Source: Nectonema munidae (lineage: Eukaryota; Nematomorpha; Nectonematoida; Nectonematidae). Taken from it: 64,000 bases of DNA. This document shows positions 24,500-35,388 of the stretch, in pieces. The position numbers and the translations under genes were made by a program. The notes below the pieces were generated by a model. That model was given only the letters and a program-made list of their open reading frames with translations. It did not search any database and was not told where the DNA came from. Where the stretch lies: contig JAUIRK010000858.1 of the NCBI GenBank assembly GCA_030549495.1, forward strand, positions 384,501 to 448,500, in the 5' to 3' direction. Position 1 is the first letter of the stretch, and the number at the start of each line of letters is the position of its first letter.

Positions 24500-26350
24500 A
24501 CATTTCAGGAATAATCCGGAAACTAAAAATTCTGTAGCGAATCGTTATCATCCTCTTGTGATTCCATTCCTGAGTGATTAACGTCCATAGTCTTTGAAGG
24601 GATTTTCGGGCTTGGTGTATCATCTTCCTCTTGGAAAGAAATGATATTTATGAATACTTTCCTCCAGCTTTTTGTCTCCATTTTATTTTTTTTACTAAGT
24701 ATTCCATTACTAATATCATTTTGGAACGCAAGTTGGCTCGCAAATCATTTTTGTTCACACAATCGAAGTTGGACATGTGTATGCAATAAAGTTTGCGTGG
24801 TCTATTTTGTACAGATGTATTTATTAACTAGCTAAGAGTCATACTGTGACTTGCTTCAGAACATCTTAGTATGGCATGATTCGATCATATCTAGGCCGAA
24901 ATGGCAAACTTATTTAGTTTTCCTAACAAAGCTTAAGTCCAGATGATTCGAATACAAAATGACTTTTTACAATTTATTTTGTGTAAGTGTGTAGGAGTAT
25001 AATCTTTGGTAATGACTGATTCACTAATTATTGGCAAATTTTTCATTTTTGACAAACTGCCTTCTTTGATCCGCACAATTGGTCTGGGGAATCAAAGTAA
25101 GCGGATAAATGAGACTTGGTTGTATATACCATTTTAATTTTTCATAAAAATATCGAAAGCTACGTAACATGCATGTTGTAGCAAAGTGTCAAATGAGATA
25201 ATTTACATTTTATCTGTCTCTGCTTATTACTCTGTATCAAAATAAGTATACTAGCCATACGTGTAGAGTTTATTTATATGTTTCAAACAAAAGAGAGAGA
25301 GATCTGTGTTTTTCTTCGCCTTCAAGTTATGTTATTTCCATAACAGCGTAGCCAGTCCCTCCAAAAAACAATTTACCATGTAATTGGTAAATTACCTGTC
25401 TAGTACATGTCACTTATGTCTAGGAGTACAGTGTGTAAAAGTAAGGAAAACTGTTGACCACGAATGAAGCGGTGACCGTGCTGTGTGTATGTGTGTGGAC
25501 AATTAGAAAAATACTCTGTGCTTTTGTGGGTATGTTTGGATGCAGAGTGGAGGTAGTGGATTGGTATTTGTGTGTATTAGATTACTGCGTGGGGCGGGCA
25601 AGCGCATACCCACATAAAATTCTTTTGCTGAGGGGGTGGGTGCGGGTAGAAAAATTTTGAGTTGTGGACTTGAGAACATTTAGATGTTTTTTCTATTTCT
25701 TTGCTAAGAATATGAATGTTAAAAATGAAGATATGTCTTAAAAAGTTTAAGACTTTGAGAAAAATAAGGGTATGTAAAGGCTTTTTTTAGTGATTTTAAA
25801 ATGACCGACATTGTTTTTGATCGACAGTTTTTGACATAATAGGGTCATTCAACTATCAAGAAAATAGTATGAAAAAATGCAACCAAGGAATTTAGGAAAT
25901 GTCATGAAATTTGAGAGAATTATATTCAGCCTTGTAGATGTATTTCAAATAGTAACTATTTTTCTGAAGGGCGCTTAAAATCAAGAGCTTAAGAGAACAC
26001 TTTACAACTTTATTGAGATGCAAACCTTTTCGGGTACGTATGCCTTTTTCAAGGATGAAAAAGATAAATTACAAACGGAAGGAAAGAACGAAGATAAGAT
26101 CAGCTATTATTTGTAATTGAGTGTCCTCCTCTGATTTTTTATTCTATAATTTACAAATCACTGACACTTTTGTCAACAACTAATCAATATATTAAAATAT
26201 TTATCAATAGACTATAATAGTCTGTGGTGACACGTATGGGAATTTTATACAATTAAGCATCGGCCTTTATATTTTATGTGTTGATCCGCCTCGATTAAAA
26301 ATATGGGATAGCATTAATTTCTTCCCTCCCTTCCCATCTTTCATTTTCAA
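24500..26350. other. Intergenic region upstream of SZT2
   Basis: No exon recognised. It includes GT-rich simple sequence near 25480 and a short hairpin (AATTTACCA / TGGTAAATT, 25370-25393). Confidence 0.45.
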
Positions 26351-26356
26351 GAAAGG

Positions 26357-26464
26357 GAGTCTAAGTAAGGTTGGTTAGATACTGGGTTCGATACAGCATC
26401 AAGTCTCTTTTCCTCATAGTTCGATACAAGCTGCGCAATTGTGCCTTCTCAATGAAAACAATCC
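26357..26464 (+). repeat. tRNA-derived SINE, family S1 (copy 3)
   Basis: AAGGTTGGTTAGATACTGGG then GTTCGATACAGCATCAAG, CTCATAGTTCGATACAAG and GCGCAATTGTGCCTTCTCA. An internal part of the tRNA-like half is deleted relative to copy 5. Plus orientation. Confidence 0.7.
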
Positions 26465-26579
26465 AAATAAATTTTAAAATTTCAGCAATTCAGAGTTTGA
26501 CATTCTTTAGCATTCTATTCGAGATTGAGAGCTAAAGTCACTTATCTTATAGAATCCCTTTTCAGTACTTTTTCTAATG

Positions 26580-26690
26580 CGTGAGTAAGGTTGGTTAAAT
26601 ACGCGGCTCCGATAACTCAGGGTCTTGGGTTCGATACAAGCTGCGCAATTATGCCTTCTGCATCAAAACACCCCACGCTACCTTTACCTT
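26580..26690 (+). repeat. tRNA-derived SINE, family S1 (copy 4), 110 bp before SZT2
   Basis: TGAGTAAGGTTGGTTAAATAC, then GATAACTCAGGGTCTTGGGT and TCGATACAAGCTGCGCAATT, ending CACGCTACCTTTACCTT. It is in the same orientation as copy 3, with about 115 bp between them, and lies immediately upstream of the SZT2 start, so it probably occupies promoter or 5' UTR sequence. Confidence 0.75.
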
Positions 26691-26800
26691 ATTGTGAGCT
26701 TAAACTATAATTATTTTGATTTATTATTGAACTCTCAGATAGTTTTCTTCCTTCAAATTAATTCCTAATGCATAACAAGATGTAGAACAAAAGATATAGC

Positions 26801-29800
26801 ATGGCTAGTAAATTAACCCCTCTGTGCCAAATTTTGACACGCTGTGCTAAAAAGCGTGGATTAAAAATACCAAGATTTGAAGGATGCAATAATTATGTGA
26901 GTGATTCATATTTGAAGAATGACTCCTTTTTTACTTTCTTTAGTTTATTTTTTTTAATTGCAGAAGCCATGCAAAGATTAATCGAAGGAAAACTGAGTGA
27001 GTGTGCTTTGTTTGAAATTCTAAATCCCCTTCTATTCAAATTGGACGCAATCATTTTTGCAATGAGTGATATGATGAAGCTGCCAACTTCTTCGCGTTTG
27101 ATGAATACTCTGTGTTTGAAAAAACTCGTCAATTCTCAATTTACTGATGTAACTAATTTTTCTCCTAACAAAGCCTTTTTTTTGAACAGAACTCTTCAAC
27201 TGGTCATTGTTTTTGATCTGTGTTCTTCTAAAAATTTTGTTGTTTATTCTTCAAAAAGTGGGAATTTGTGTTCACAATACCTTTCTAGTTTGCGACATCT
27301 TCTTTCCATATTTTGCTACATGTGTGAGATATTGAAACAGAATTATAACTTTGAGGTACAAGTTAACACCTCGATTTTTGTGTCTGTTCCTCCTGGTGTT
27401 GTGATTTCTTCAGACATACTTGTAGGTTTTTACCTACTCAACTTTGCTACACTTGAAACCCTGATTGAGAAAGTGGACAAAAATATGCGCAAAGTATACT
27501 TGCAAATGCTATACTTTCACAAAGCCATGGATAAAATGGAGGGTGCGGCAAATATTCATGACAAAGGCTTGCTCTTGCTTCAAAAAGTGCAAAACATTCT
27601 TGACCTTATTCCACAAGACTTGGCAAAACTTTTCATGATAAGCGATGACACCTTTTTGCTGTGCAATTATTTGTCATATCTTTCAGATCTCAGACTTTCC
27701 TACTTTTTGATTGTTGTCAGCGCCCTTAGCGAAGAAAAGTTTCTCAGAGTTTTACCAGGCACTCCACTTCTCAAAGATCTGCAAAATTTTGAAAGCCATT
27801 TCCTTGAACATGTTGTTTTTTATATCTGTGAAGATTTTGAATTTGCTTTGAAAGGTGATGACATCATAAGAATCCTCTTTTTCAGTGTATTTTCAGCAAA
27901 GGATACAACTGCGTACATGCCACAACCACACTACACACAATACAAGACTATTAATCTCTCTCTGATAAACGCTCTATCCCACATGCTAAAGATGAATTTT
28001 GAGCTAGAGAGCATTGAGGTAGCGAAAGAAAACACAGACGAAGACGTGAAGGGGTGTTTAACGAAGAAGATCAGTCTTCTCTTTCGCAAGTATTTTTCGT
28101 TCTATTCTGTTCTTTCTTTTACGTTGTGCTTTGAGATGCGTTTTGAAGATTTCATTCATAGTTTGTTATCGCCGATTGTCATCAGTGTTGATGTTTGCTT
28201 GTACCTAAATACCAATAACATAACTTCTTCATGTGTAAATCAGTATGCACTGGATTTAAAGGCGTTCATTGATCAAATGTTTCTCATGCTCTCTATCCTT
28301 TATCACAGTGAAAAAATAAATATGAACAAAGAGATGGCAGATTTTGTGATTTCACAACATTGTCCCCTATTTTATTTGTCAAAATCTTTAAATGAGTTGT
28401 CCTTGTATTGCAAGAGTGATTCTGATGACTTTTCGACCTCTCACTTGTTGTGGAAACCCATAGCAATTCTTTCATCCCAGTTAAGAGATTATTTCCTAGG
28501 TCCATTTTATCACAACCTATCGCTTCCCTGTCAAGAAAGACAGAGGAGCTTCAGTGAATACAGTCAAAAACTCTTTTCAATGATTTCTCCCGTTAGAAAT
28601 GGATTCACTTTTATTTCAAACTTTCTCAAAAATTGGGCATCCTTCATCCTAATCGAAGATTTTCTCTACGTTAAGCAATATTCATTTTCGTGCCCTAGTC
28701 TTCTAAAAAGAGATGAAGAAAAAGAAGCATTTTGCCTTCTTAAAATAACTTACCAAAAAGATGCAACGTTTATTGGAATGCAAATATTTTTCCTGCATAT
28801 CACACCCATTGCTCATTGTCGCCTAATATGTGACGAATTGAAGAATAATTTGTTGAAAATTGAAATGACCAAAATAGAGCTGGATTCTCCTTCTCCAAAC
28901 TGCAGGGATTCAAAGAGCAGTGCTACGTTTTTTGAAACCAATGTTTTTAATAAACACGTTAAACAGCCTCTGATCATGCATGAAAAAAATGATAGGACCA
29001 AGTATCTATACGCGGAGAGATTTATTTGGAAATTTTCATCTGAAACCTGCAAGTTCAAGTTAGAAGCGCAAAGCTTGCAGATGTTAGCAAATTTGTTGTC
29101 GATTGTTCGTCAATCTCAAGGATTTAATTCCTTACACCTATGTCTTTCTGATAGGCAGCACATTAATATGGCTAAAGAGGTTGCAGTCACTCAAAACAAT
29201 TGCACAAAGTTTTGTCTCGTTCAGTACATTGTTCTTTTATCTTTTGAAGAGAATATAGAAATCGTCAATTCGCTTGAAAATACGAATTGTAGTATTATTG
29301 TGGAAGTTTTCGTTGATGTTGTTGAGGGCAAAATTTCGAAAGATGAGGGTTTAGAGTTTTTGCATGATTTGGAATGCCTTGAAATACCCTCGGCTATATT
29401 CAAAGAAGATAATTCCTTAATATCCCTATTGTCCAGCTTCAAGTCTTTTACCAAAATAGCTGCTATCTCTGAAAAAGCTTTATCTTCATTGAATTTACCT
29501 CTTGACAAAAGCATTTTTGATAGCCGCTTTATATGTAATACAATTGATAGCAACCTGCAAATGCTTACACATTTCGTCCCGTTTTCCTTGAATATATTCA
29601 CCCTGCTCTTCCATTTCACTTTTGATAGCCTTTCGACTCCCATTTTTTGCTTTAATGATCTTGCCTCTGAGAAAAGTGATATTTTATCTTGCAATCGCCT
29701 TTTCTTTGAAGCTTTGAATTCAAAAATACAAGAATGCTGTAATAAAATTTCTTTGAACTTTACCAGTGAACACAATAAATCTCTTTTGGTTGAAGTTTTA

Positions 29801-32800
29801 AGGCGTGAATTTTCGGATATTGAATCGAGTAATATTTCACAGTTTATGAAAGATCAATGTCGTGAAGAAGAAGTTCCAAGTTGGAGTTTTTTTATAAATT
29901 GCGATAAAACAAATTCCTTTTTATGCTTTTGTTTCTCACCGGCAAGTTTTAGTGACTTCTTAAAGTTGTATAAAATTAAGAATAAAATAAAACTGTTGGA
30001 TTCAAATCATAAGAAATGTATAAAGAAAAAAGCTCCATGTCAATATATCGAATTGTCCTTTTGTTTGTTTTACACATCTTTGGAATCATTGATTTATACC
30101 CAACATATTTTCAAATATGAAAAGATGTCCTATGATTCATTATCTAAATTTATCGAAAGTATTAAGCATAAGGTTAATCACATTCTTTATGATAGTTATT
30201 ATAATACACTTTTCAAAGCTATAAATCAAAGCTTGCCTATTGATAGCAAAGATATTGATTACATTCTAGAAAATTGTGGAATGGAAAATTTAGTTCCAAT
30301 TGATTTCACCTATTTTGCTCTAAACATATGTTGCAAATTGAAAAAACACGATTCTTTTAAATTTTCTTATGTCATGAATAATTTTTCCTGTAAACTGAAT
30401 CACATAATCTCTATGTATTTCATCAAGACTTCTAAATTGTCCAAGTATTTAGCTTTTTCTGTCGATAGAAATAATGAAGTTTGTACTTTTTTGAATTTTA
30501 GCGAAAAAATTAATTATGCAAATGCCAATAATGAAGACACTTTTGAATTTGAAAGGAATGATGCAAATCCCATTAAACAAACGAGCCAATTAGATGCTTT
30601 GAAGTTGAGAGAAAATAATGAATTCATGGATACAGCTTCTTCTTTTAATTTTAATTGCCAGTCCACTTCTTTTTCCATCAGAAGTAACGCGGGCTCTTTC
30701 TCTTCATCTTCCATTCTTTCTGTTTTTTACAATCCTTTTGATTCGCTCGACTATTTCAATAATACATTTTCGCAATCTCCAGATTCAAACCTTCAGCCTC
30801 TATTTCTTCATTCACACTTCACAATTTTCACTCAAAGTTTCGTACAAAGTTTTGATATCATTGATTTTTCTAGGATTTTAGAAACATTCACTCTTTTAAT
30901 AGACAGTAGTGAAGAATCAAATATTAAAAAGGTCATAATCGAGTTAATATTTTTGTCTGTTATGCCATTTTTACCAGAAAAGGCGCCAAATCCTTGCAAA
31001 TCTTTTGTAGATTTTCCTATAACATCTTTTCAAAAAGAATGCATCGAGTCACTTGTTTCTGACATAAATTGGTTGGTCGAAGACTTTACGGTATCCTATC
31101 TTCGTGACGTTATTAAATATGAGCATCCAATATATTTGTCTATGGATAATTGCAACGAGTTCCAAATAATCGGAATAAAGGAAAGTTATTTGTCAAGGGT
31201 TTGCAAACACATAAAGAATTCCTTTGGACACGCAAACTCAATTTATAAAGAAATTCCTGTTCATTTCGTTTTGGACGAGTCAGAAGCCGCGAAGATCCTT
31301 CCCTCATTCTTGCTTCAAATGCTTCAATTTGGTACTTGTGAAAAATACAAACTTTTACAATTTGATAAAAGTAACTACTTTGTTCTTCTCTCAGTTAAAA
31401 GCTCAACAAATCGCCTTTATAAAAGCGAAAATAGTTTATCTCTCTCAGGGAAGAAAGAGTTTAAAAAAGTTAAAAGTTTTTCGAGCCTGGAAAAAACATC
31501 CCTCTCCCTCCAATCTTCTTCAGACGAAAACAATAAAAGTCCTCGCTACTCCATTCCCGAATTTTGGCTCATAATCCAATTGGACGTTCGTTTTCTTGGT
31601 GTGCACTTTCAAACCAAAAGTATTGACGAAGAAAATTGCAAAAAGCTTGAGGAGTTGCAGGGTGTATACAAGAGTGCGATTCTTCGCATCAAGGAAACTT
31701 TGGTTAAAGTTAATCAGAGTTCACTTCTAAAAGATTTATTCAAGAATAAGAAAGCGCATGATCTACTTATTCCAGCAGATAACATTGATCCATTTCTCCA
31801 CTTGAATCCTCATTCTATTGAAGAAGACTTTAATACAGATTTGAATCATTGCGAGTTTTTGGCTGCATCTGTGCAGTATCCTCCCGGTAGATTTCACTGT
31901 AAATGTGTTTGGGAAAAGAAAATTCATCTGAATTCTCGTTTGTCGTTGTATACCGAGTCTTCGCTGTTGACTCAACACTCCAATCACCACAAAAAAGACA
32001 TCTTGATTCAGTCCTTGCACACCTCCGTACTCAACAAATTCAGTATTGAAAACAGGCCTTTCACTTATGTCTTCAAAAGTAAGAGCGGAGGCATATTCTA
32101 CTTCCGCGTTAAATTGAGCGATATGAGCCTTCCTCTTGACGAAGGCAAGGGTAAGCCCCAACCTTCTATGTTCAGAGCCAGTCACGTGAGAAGTTCTTCT
32201 AATAGCACCATAAAGGTCTCTTCACACTCCTCTTTTCTTTCCTCGTCATCTACCTCTCTCATTCTGGGACAAAGGCAATGCCTGCATCTCTGCTTCTATG
32301 GCATTTCGACGCCCACTCGCGAAATCACACAAGGCCTCGTCGAAGTCATTACGAATCGCCTGAAAGAGCTTTTGATCGAATTGCTGTCGCATTCTTTGCT
32401 ACGGAATCCTTCTTTGAAGCTCACTCACGAAGACGTGGACTTTTTGCAGCCAAGGAGCAGCACACCATCATTCACTTCTTATGTTCCTCTCCCACTCTCC
32501 ATTTTCAGGTGCTTATCAATTTTTATTTCATTTCTTAAAGAAACTTTACGTGTAACGATGCTTCAGCCAAAGTTTATCGAAGGGGAAGAGTTATGCTTTA
32601 AAGCAAATGTAAATTGTGATGAAGAGCTTGAGCCCATCTTTCAGGAAACTTACCTCCATAATATGTTTTCTTATTGCCGAAGTTCTGGACTGGTTTTGGT
32701 TTGTATTGAACTATTTAAATTGGAAATTTTGGAAACAGATTGCATAGACTTCAGAGATGTATGCTCATCACTTTCAACTCTAGCATATGTCTTCGAAAAG

Positions 32801-35380
32801 CAAGTTGAGGAGACTGAAGAAATGAGTTTTTTCTTAAAGATTGATCTATGGGAAAACTGTAAAGGAAGTACTAGTTATCTGAAGGATATAATATTGCAGT
32901 GTGTCATGGATGCTGTTAGAGATGTTTTACTTGAAATCTGCTTTCTAAATTCGCCCCTCCAGTTCACTCCTTTTAATCGCATTCACGCCTTAAACTCCAC
33001 TCGCAATGTATTTAAGGAGGAAATGGGCAACAATTCCACACTTGAATATTTTGAACGGTTACTTTACCTACTGAACAATTCAAATTCAAAAACGAATTCC
33101 CTTTTTTCACTGGAGTGTTGTGCTTCTCGCTTTTCTGATATTTCTGAAATTGTTTTTAAAATAAAAACGTACTGCGTCAAGAAGACACAACTGATTGGAG
33201 ACATTCATTTGTTAAAGAAGTGTCAATTGGAAATAATAAAGGATTTCAATCGATCCGTTTTTACTGATTCCTATAAAAACTTTTCTTTATTCAATCCCGA
33301 TTTCAGACAAAATTTGTATCTCTTCTTTTATAACGTTGAATGTGCTAGTGATTGTTGTGAAGACACGCCATCTACTCGAAAGCGATTTTTATTTGTTCAC
33401 GTAGAAAACACCAAGTTCACTTTTTACGCCTACAATTTTAACAAAGAAGCATGGAATGATCTGAGGGTATTTTGTAAAGCAACTTTTCACTACTTTGATC
33501 AACTGAAAGAAAAAGAAGCTCTGATCATTTTGTCGAATATATCTGTGAGTAATTCTCGAACCAATTGCCTCTTAAAAGACCCAACTCTTATTCTAGGAGA
33601 TCAGGGTGATTTAAAAAAAGGCAAGGTTGATCAGCCATTTTATATTCAACGCTTTGTGCAGTTTTTCGAAAGTAAGTCGCTAACAAGTGGTGTTGTGGAA
33701 TTTGAGATGTCTAACACCGAATTCCTTTCATTCTTGCGCCTTTTCCATCTTATTCACTTTTGCTTTTCACCCGTTTTGATTGAGGCATCTTGGCGAAATC
33801 AGGCGGGAAAAACGCGTGGATTCAATAAACAGCTTGATAAGGACCATGTTCAAACAAATTTTAGCAAAAATACCTTCGTCGAAATTTATAGCGATTTCAA
33901 GCAAAACTACATCACATATCTCAAAAATCTTAGATTTACTTCTCTTACGATACTTTCAACCCCGCATCCTTATAATTCTCATGACAAAACAGCAAGTGAT
34001 GCGCTCTCAAATGAGGATGTCAACGAAAATGTTTACATGTTCAAGCGAGTCTCAGGTGGCATTCTTCTTCTCGCTTTAGCATTTGCAAAGCCTTTTTACT
34101 CAATCAAATTTTACATATGTGATTACCTTCACTTTTCCTCCTATGAAACACGTTTTCAGGAGCAGAATCATAACGAAAGCTTTGACCGCAGTGAATGTGA
34201 AAAAGTTATCACATTGTCCCACTTCCACAGTTTCATGTATGACCATCACATCAGAATTCTGAATGCATACGCCAATTACGGATCTTTTCTCTTTACGCTG
34301 GACTTTCCCTCCGTTTTAAACGATTTCTCAAAATACTACATCAAATCTCCCGGATACGCAAATAACTTTTTATTCCAAAAAAACCTCATTTTAGATAATG
34401 TCGATGTTTTTGAATTTTTTTCATTCTTGTTGCAAAATCCTTACTTGATTGGCTTTCGTGCTTTCACTGGTAGCAAAGCGAATTTGTCGTCAAATTTTTT
34501 GAAAAAGATTTTCACCAAAAATTTCTCACAAAGCAACGATCATCTGCCCTCCAATTTTTTTTTCGATGTATCCGTTATCATTTGTTTGGGCAAGTGTTCA
34601 ACTTCGCCTTCCAACTTCTTAGATGGTTACTACTTAAACGTCTACATAACCTTTTGCTTTAAAGTTACCTTATTTCCCAAAATGTCGTTGGAAACAAAGC
34701 TAGGCTCTTTTAAAACGGTAACAAAATGTAAACGCCCTTTTTCAAATGAAGCTAAAGATGGAAAAGTGGAAGGTAGTTTTGCTGATTCAAATAACGCGTT
34801 AAAAAATTGGCATTTGCAAAGCTTCATAGAATTGGAAAACATAAATTATTTGAGTTATTACACCTTCAATGAAGATGCTATGATCAAGTTGTTTTCTGAC
34901 GAGGGCTCTAGGATTGCAAATGAAATTAAAAATGAATTAAATGCAGTCATCATTATTTTTAACAGAGAAACTACCTGGAATAAGTTTTTTGAAGTTTTGA
35001 AATGTAAGCATCGTACTGAAAAATCTTCAAAGTTAGCTTCAATTTTTGAATCAATGCTATCCAGTGCTTCTCTAATTCTACCGCTTTCATCCTTGAATCC
35101 CAGTTTGAAAGTGTTTTCCATGAATATATCATGGACCAAGCATATGTTGCAAGTTCATAAGTCTAAGTTTGTTGTCATTGAATCCGATAAAAATGCCATG
35201 TCCTATGCTATTTACCTTTGTTCCTGTAACTGCGATCCCTACTCCCATATTCTTTACGTCAACTTGGCTACTCGCGTTCTTTGGGTCGCTACAAAAGACA
35301 AAACTAAAATCCAGTCCAGTGATCTTGACGTTGTTGCCTGCATACAAAACTTTATTAAGCTCTGCTTAGATCATATTTAA
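26801..35380 (+). CDS. szt2: SZT2-like protein, KICSTOR scaffold subunit
   Basis: A single open frame of 2,859 codons; human SZT2 is about 3,400. In vertebrates SZT2 joins KPTN, ITFG2 and C12orf66 as KICSTOR, which holds GATOR1 on the lysosome so that mTORC1 shuts off when amino acids are scarce. Matches to family hallmarks as I recall them: N-terminal LVIVFDLCSSKN (about residue 135); FLKNWASFILIEDFLYVKQ (about 606); FWLIIQ and VNQSSLLKDL (about 1587-1640); YPPGRFHCKCVW (about 1693); VLNKFSIENRPF and GGIFYFRV (about 1743-1770); FYGISTPTREI, LLRNPSLKLTHEDVDFLQP (about 1832-1880). The region after 1900 is conserved weakly or not recognisably. The start is the first ATG after an in-frame TAG. 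Bases 26901-26963 look like a 63-bp in-frame intron (GTGATT to TTTAATTGCAG, T-rich), which would leave 2,838 residues. A nearly intronless SZT2 is unusual. Confidence 0.9.
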   Translation: MASKLTPLCQILTRCAKKRGLKIPRFEGCNNYVSDSYLKNDSFFTFFSLFFLIAEAMQRLIEGKLSECALFEILNPLLFKLDAIIFAMSDMMKLPTSSRLMNTLCLKKLVNSQFTDVTNFSPNKAFFLNRTLQLVIVFDLCSSKNFVVYSSKSGNLCSQYLSSLRHLLSIFCYMCEILKQNYNFEVQVNTSIFVSVPPGVVISSDILVGFYLLNFATLETLIEKVDKNMRKVYLQMLYFHKAMDKMEGAANIHDKGLLLLQKVQNILDLIPQDLAKLFMISDDTFLLCNYLSYLSDLRLSYFLIVVSALSEEKFLRVLPGTPLLKDLQNFESHFLEHVVFYICEDFEFALKGDDIIRILFFSVFSAKDTTAYMPQPHYTQYKTINLSLINALSHMLKMNFELESIEVAKENTDEDVKGCLTKKISLLFRKYFSFYSVLSFTLCFEMRFEDFIHSLLSPIVISVDVCLYLNTNNITSSCVNQYALDLKAFIDQMFLMLSILYHSEKINMNKEMADFVISQHCPLFYLSKSLNELSLYCKSDSDDFSTSHLLWKPIAILSSQLRDYFLGPFYHNLSLPCQERQRSFSEYSQKLFSMISPVRNGFTFISNFLKNWASFILIEDFLYVKQYSFSCPSLLKRDEEKEAFCLLKITYQKDATFIGMQIFFLHITPIAHCRLICDELKNNLLKIEMTKIELDSPSPNCRDSKSSATFFETNVFNKHVKQPLIMHEKNDRTKYLYAERFIWKFSSETCKFKLEAQSLQMLANLLSIVRQSQGFNSLHLCLSDRQHINMAKEVAVTQNNCTKFCLVQYIVLLSFEENIEIVNSLENTNCSIIVEVFVDVVEGKISKDEGLEFLHDLECLEIPSAIFKEDNSLISLLSSFKSFTKIAAISEKALSSLNLPLDKSIFDSRFICNTIDSNLQMLTHFVPFSLNIFTLLFHFTFDSLSTPIFCFNDLASEKSDILSCNRLFFEALNSKIQECCNKISLNFTSEHNKSLLVEVLRREFSDIESSNISQFMKDQCREEEVPSWSFFINCDKTNSFLCFCFSPASFSDFLKLYKIKNKIKLLDSNHKKCIKKKAPCQYIELSFCLFYTSLESLIYTQHIFKYEKMSYDSLSKFIESIKHKVNHILYDSYYNTLFKAINQSLPIDSKDIDYILENCGMENLVPIDFTYFALNICCKLKKHDSFKFSYVMNNFSCKLNHIISMYFIKTSKLSKYLAFSVDRNNEVCTFLNFSEKINYANANNEDTFEFERNDANPIKQTSQLDALKLRENNEFMDTASSFNFNCQSTSFSIRSNAGSFSSSSILSVFYNPFDSLDYFNNTFSQSPDSNLQPLFLHSHFTIFTQSFVQSFDIIDFSRILETFTLLIDSSEESNIKKVIIELIFLSVMPFLPEKAPNPCKSFVDFPITSFQKECIESLVSDINWLVEDFTVSYLRDVIKYEHPIYLSMDNCNEFQIIGIKESYLSRVCKHIKNSFGHANSIYKEIPVHFVLDESEAAKILPSFLLQMLQFGTCEKYKLLQFDKSNYFVLLSVKSSTNRLYKSENSLSLSGKKEFKKVKSFSSLEKTSLSLQSSSDENNKSPRYSIPEFWLIIQLDVRFLGVHFQTKSIDEENCKKLEELQGVYKSAILRIKETLVKVNQSSLLKDLFKNKKAHDLLIPADNIDPFLHLNPHSIEEDFNTDLNHCEFLAASVQYPPGRFHCKCVWEKKIHLNSRLSLYTESSLLTQHSNHHKKDILIQSLHTSVLNKFSIENRPFTYVFKSKSGGIFYFRVKLSDMSLPLDEGKGKPQPSMFRASHVRSSSNSTIKVSSHSSFLSSSSTSLILGQRQCLHLCFYGISTPTREITQGLVEVITNRLKELLIELLSHSLLRNPSLKLTHEDVDFLQPRSSTPSFTSYVPLPLSIFRCLSIFISFLKETLRVTMLQPKFIEGEELCFKANVNCDEELEPIFQETYLHNMFSYCRSSGLVLVCIELFKLEILETDCIDFRDVCSSLSTLAYVFEKQVEETEEMSFFLKIDLWENCKGSTSYLKDIILQCVMDAVRDVLLEICFLNSPLQFTPFNRIHALNSTRNVFKEEMGNNSTLEYFERLLYLLNNSNSKTNSLFSLECCASRFSDISEIVFKIKTYCVKKTQLIGDIHLLKKCQLEIIKDFNRSVFTDSYKNFSLFNPDFRQNLYLFFYNVECASDCCEDTPSTRKRFLFVHVENTKFTFYAYNFNKEAWNDLRVFCKATFHYFDQLKEKEALIILSNISVSNSRTNCLLKDPTLILGDQGDLKKGKVDQPFYIQRFVQFFESKSLTSGVVEFEMSNTEFLSFLRLFHLIHFCFSPVLIEASWRNQAGKTRGFNKQLDKDHVQTNFSKNTFVEIYSDFKQNYITYLKNLRFTSLTILSTPHPYNSHDKTASDALSNEDVNENVYMFKRVSGGILLLALAFAKPFYSIKFYICDYLHFSSYETRFQEQNHNESFDRSECEKVITLSHFHSFMYDHHIRILNAYANYGSFLFTLDFPSVLNDFSKYYIKSPGYANNFLFQKNLILDNVDVFEFFSFLLQNPYLIGFRAFTGSKANLSSNFLKKIFTKNFSQSNDHLPSNFFFDVSVIICLGKCSTSPSNFLDGYYLNVYITFCFKVTLFPKMSLETKLGSFKTVTKCKRPFSNEAKDGKVEGSFADSNNALKNWHLQSFIELENINYLSYYTFNEDAMIKLFSDEGSRIANEIKNELNAVIIIFNRETTWNKFFEVLKCKHRTEKSSKLASIFESMLSSASLILPLSSLNPSLKVFSMNISWTKHMLQVHKSKFVVIESDKNAMSYAIYLCSCNCDPYSHILYVNLATRVLWVATKDKTKIQSSDLDVVACIQNFIKLCLDHI
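26901..26963 (+). other. Possible 63-bp in-frame intron in SZT2
   Basis: Begins GTGATT, ends TTTTTTTTAATTGCAG, is rich in T and is a multiple of three. It translates to a hydrophobic, Phe-rich stretch unlike its surroundings. Splicing would join A to AA as a Lys codon and keep the frame. The stronger donor GTGAGT at 26897 would create a TAA with this acceptor, so it is not used with it. Confidence 0.45.
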
Positions 35381-35388
35381 TTAGAATG

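Noticed and set aside
24641-24835. 64-codon frame with a hydrophobic N-terminus
   Set aside because: No family resemblance, no splice context, and the composition follows the AT-rich background.
29221-29775. 184-codon minus-strand frame inside SZT2
   Set aside because: It is antisense to the conserved SZT2 frame and has no motif of its own; other antisense frames within 26893-35347 are rejected for the same reason.
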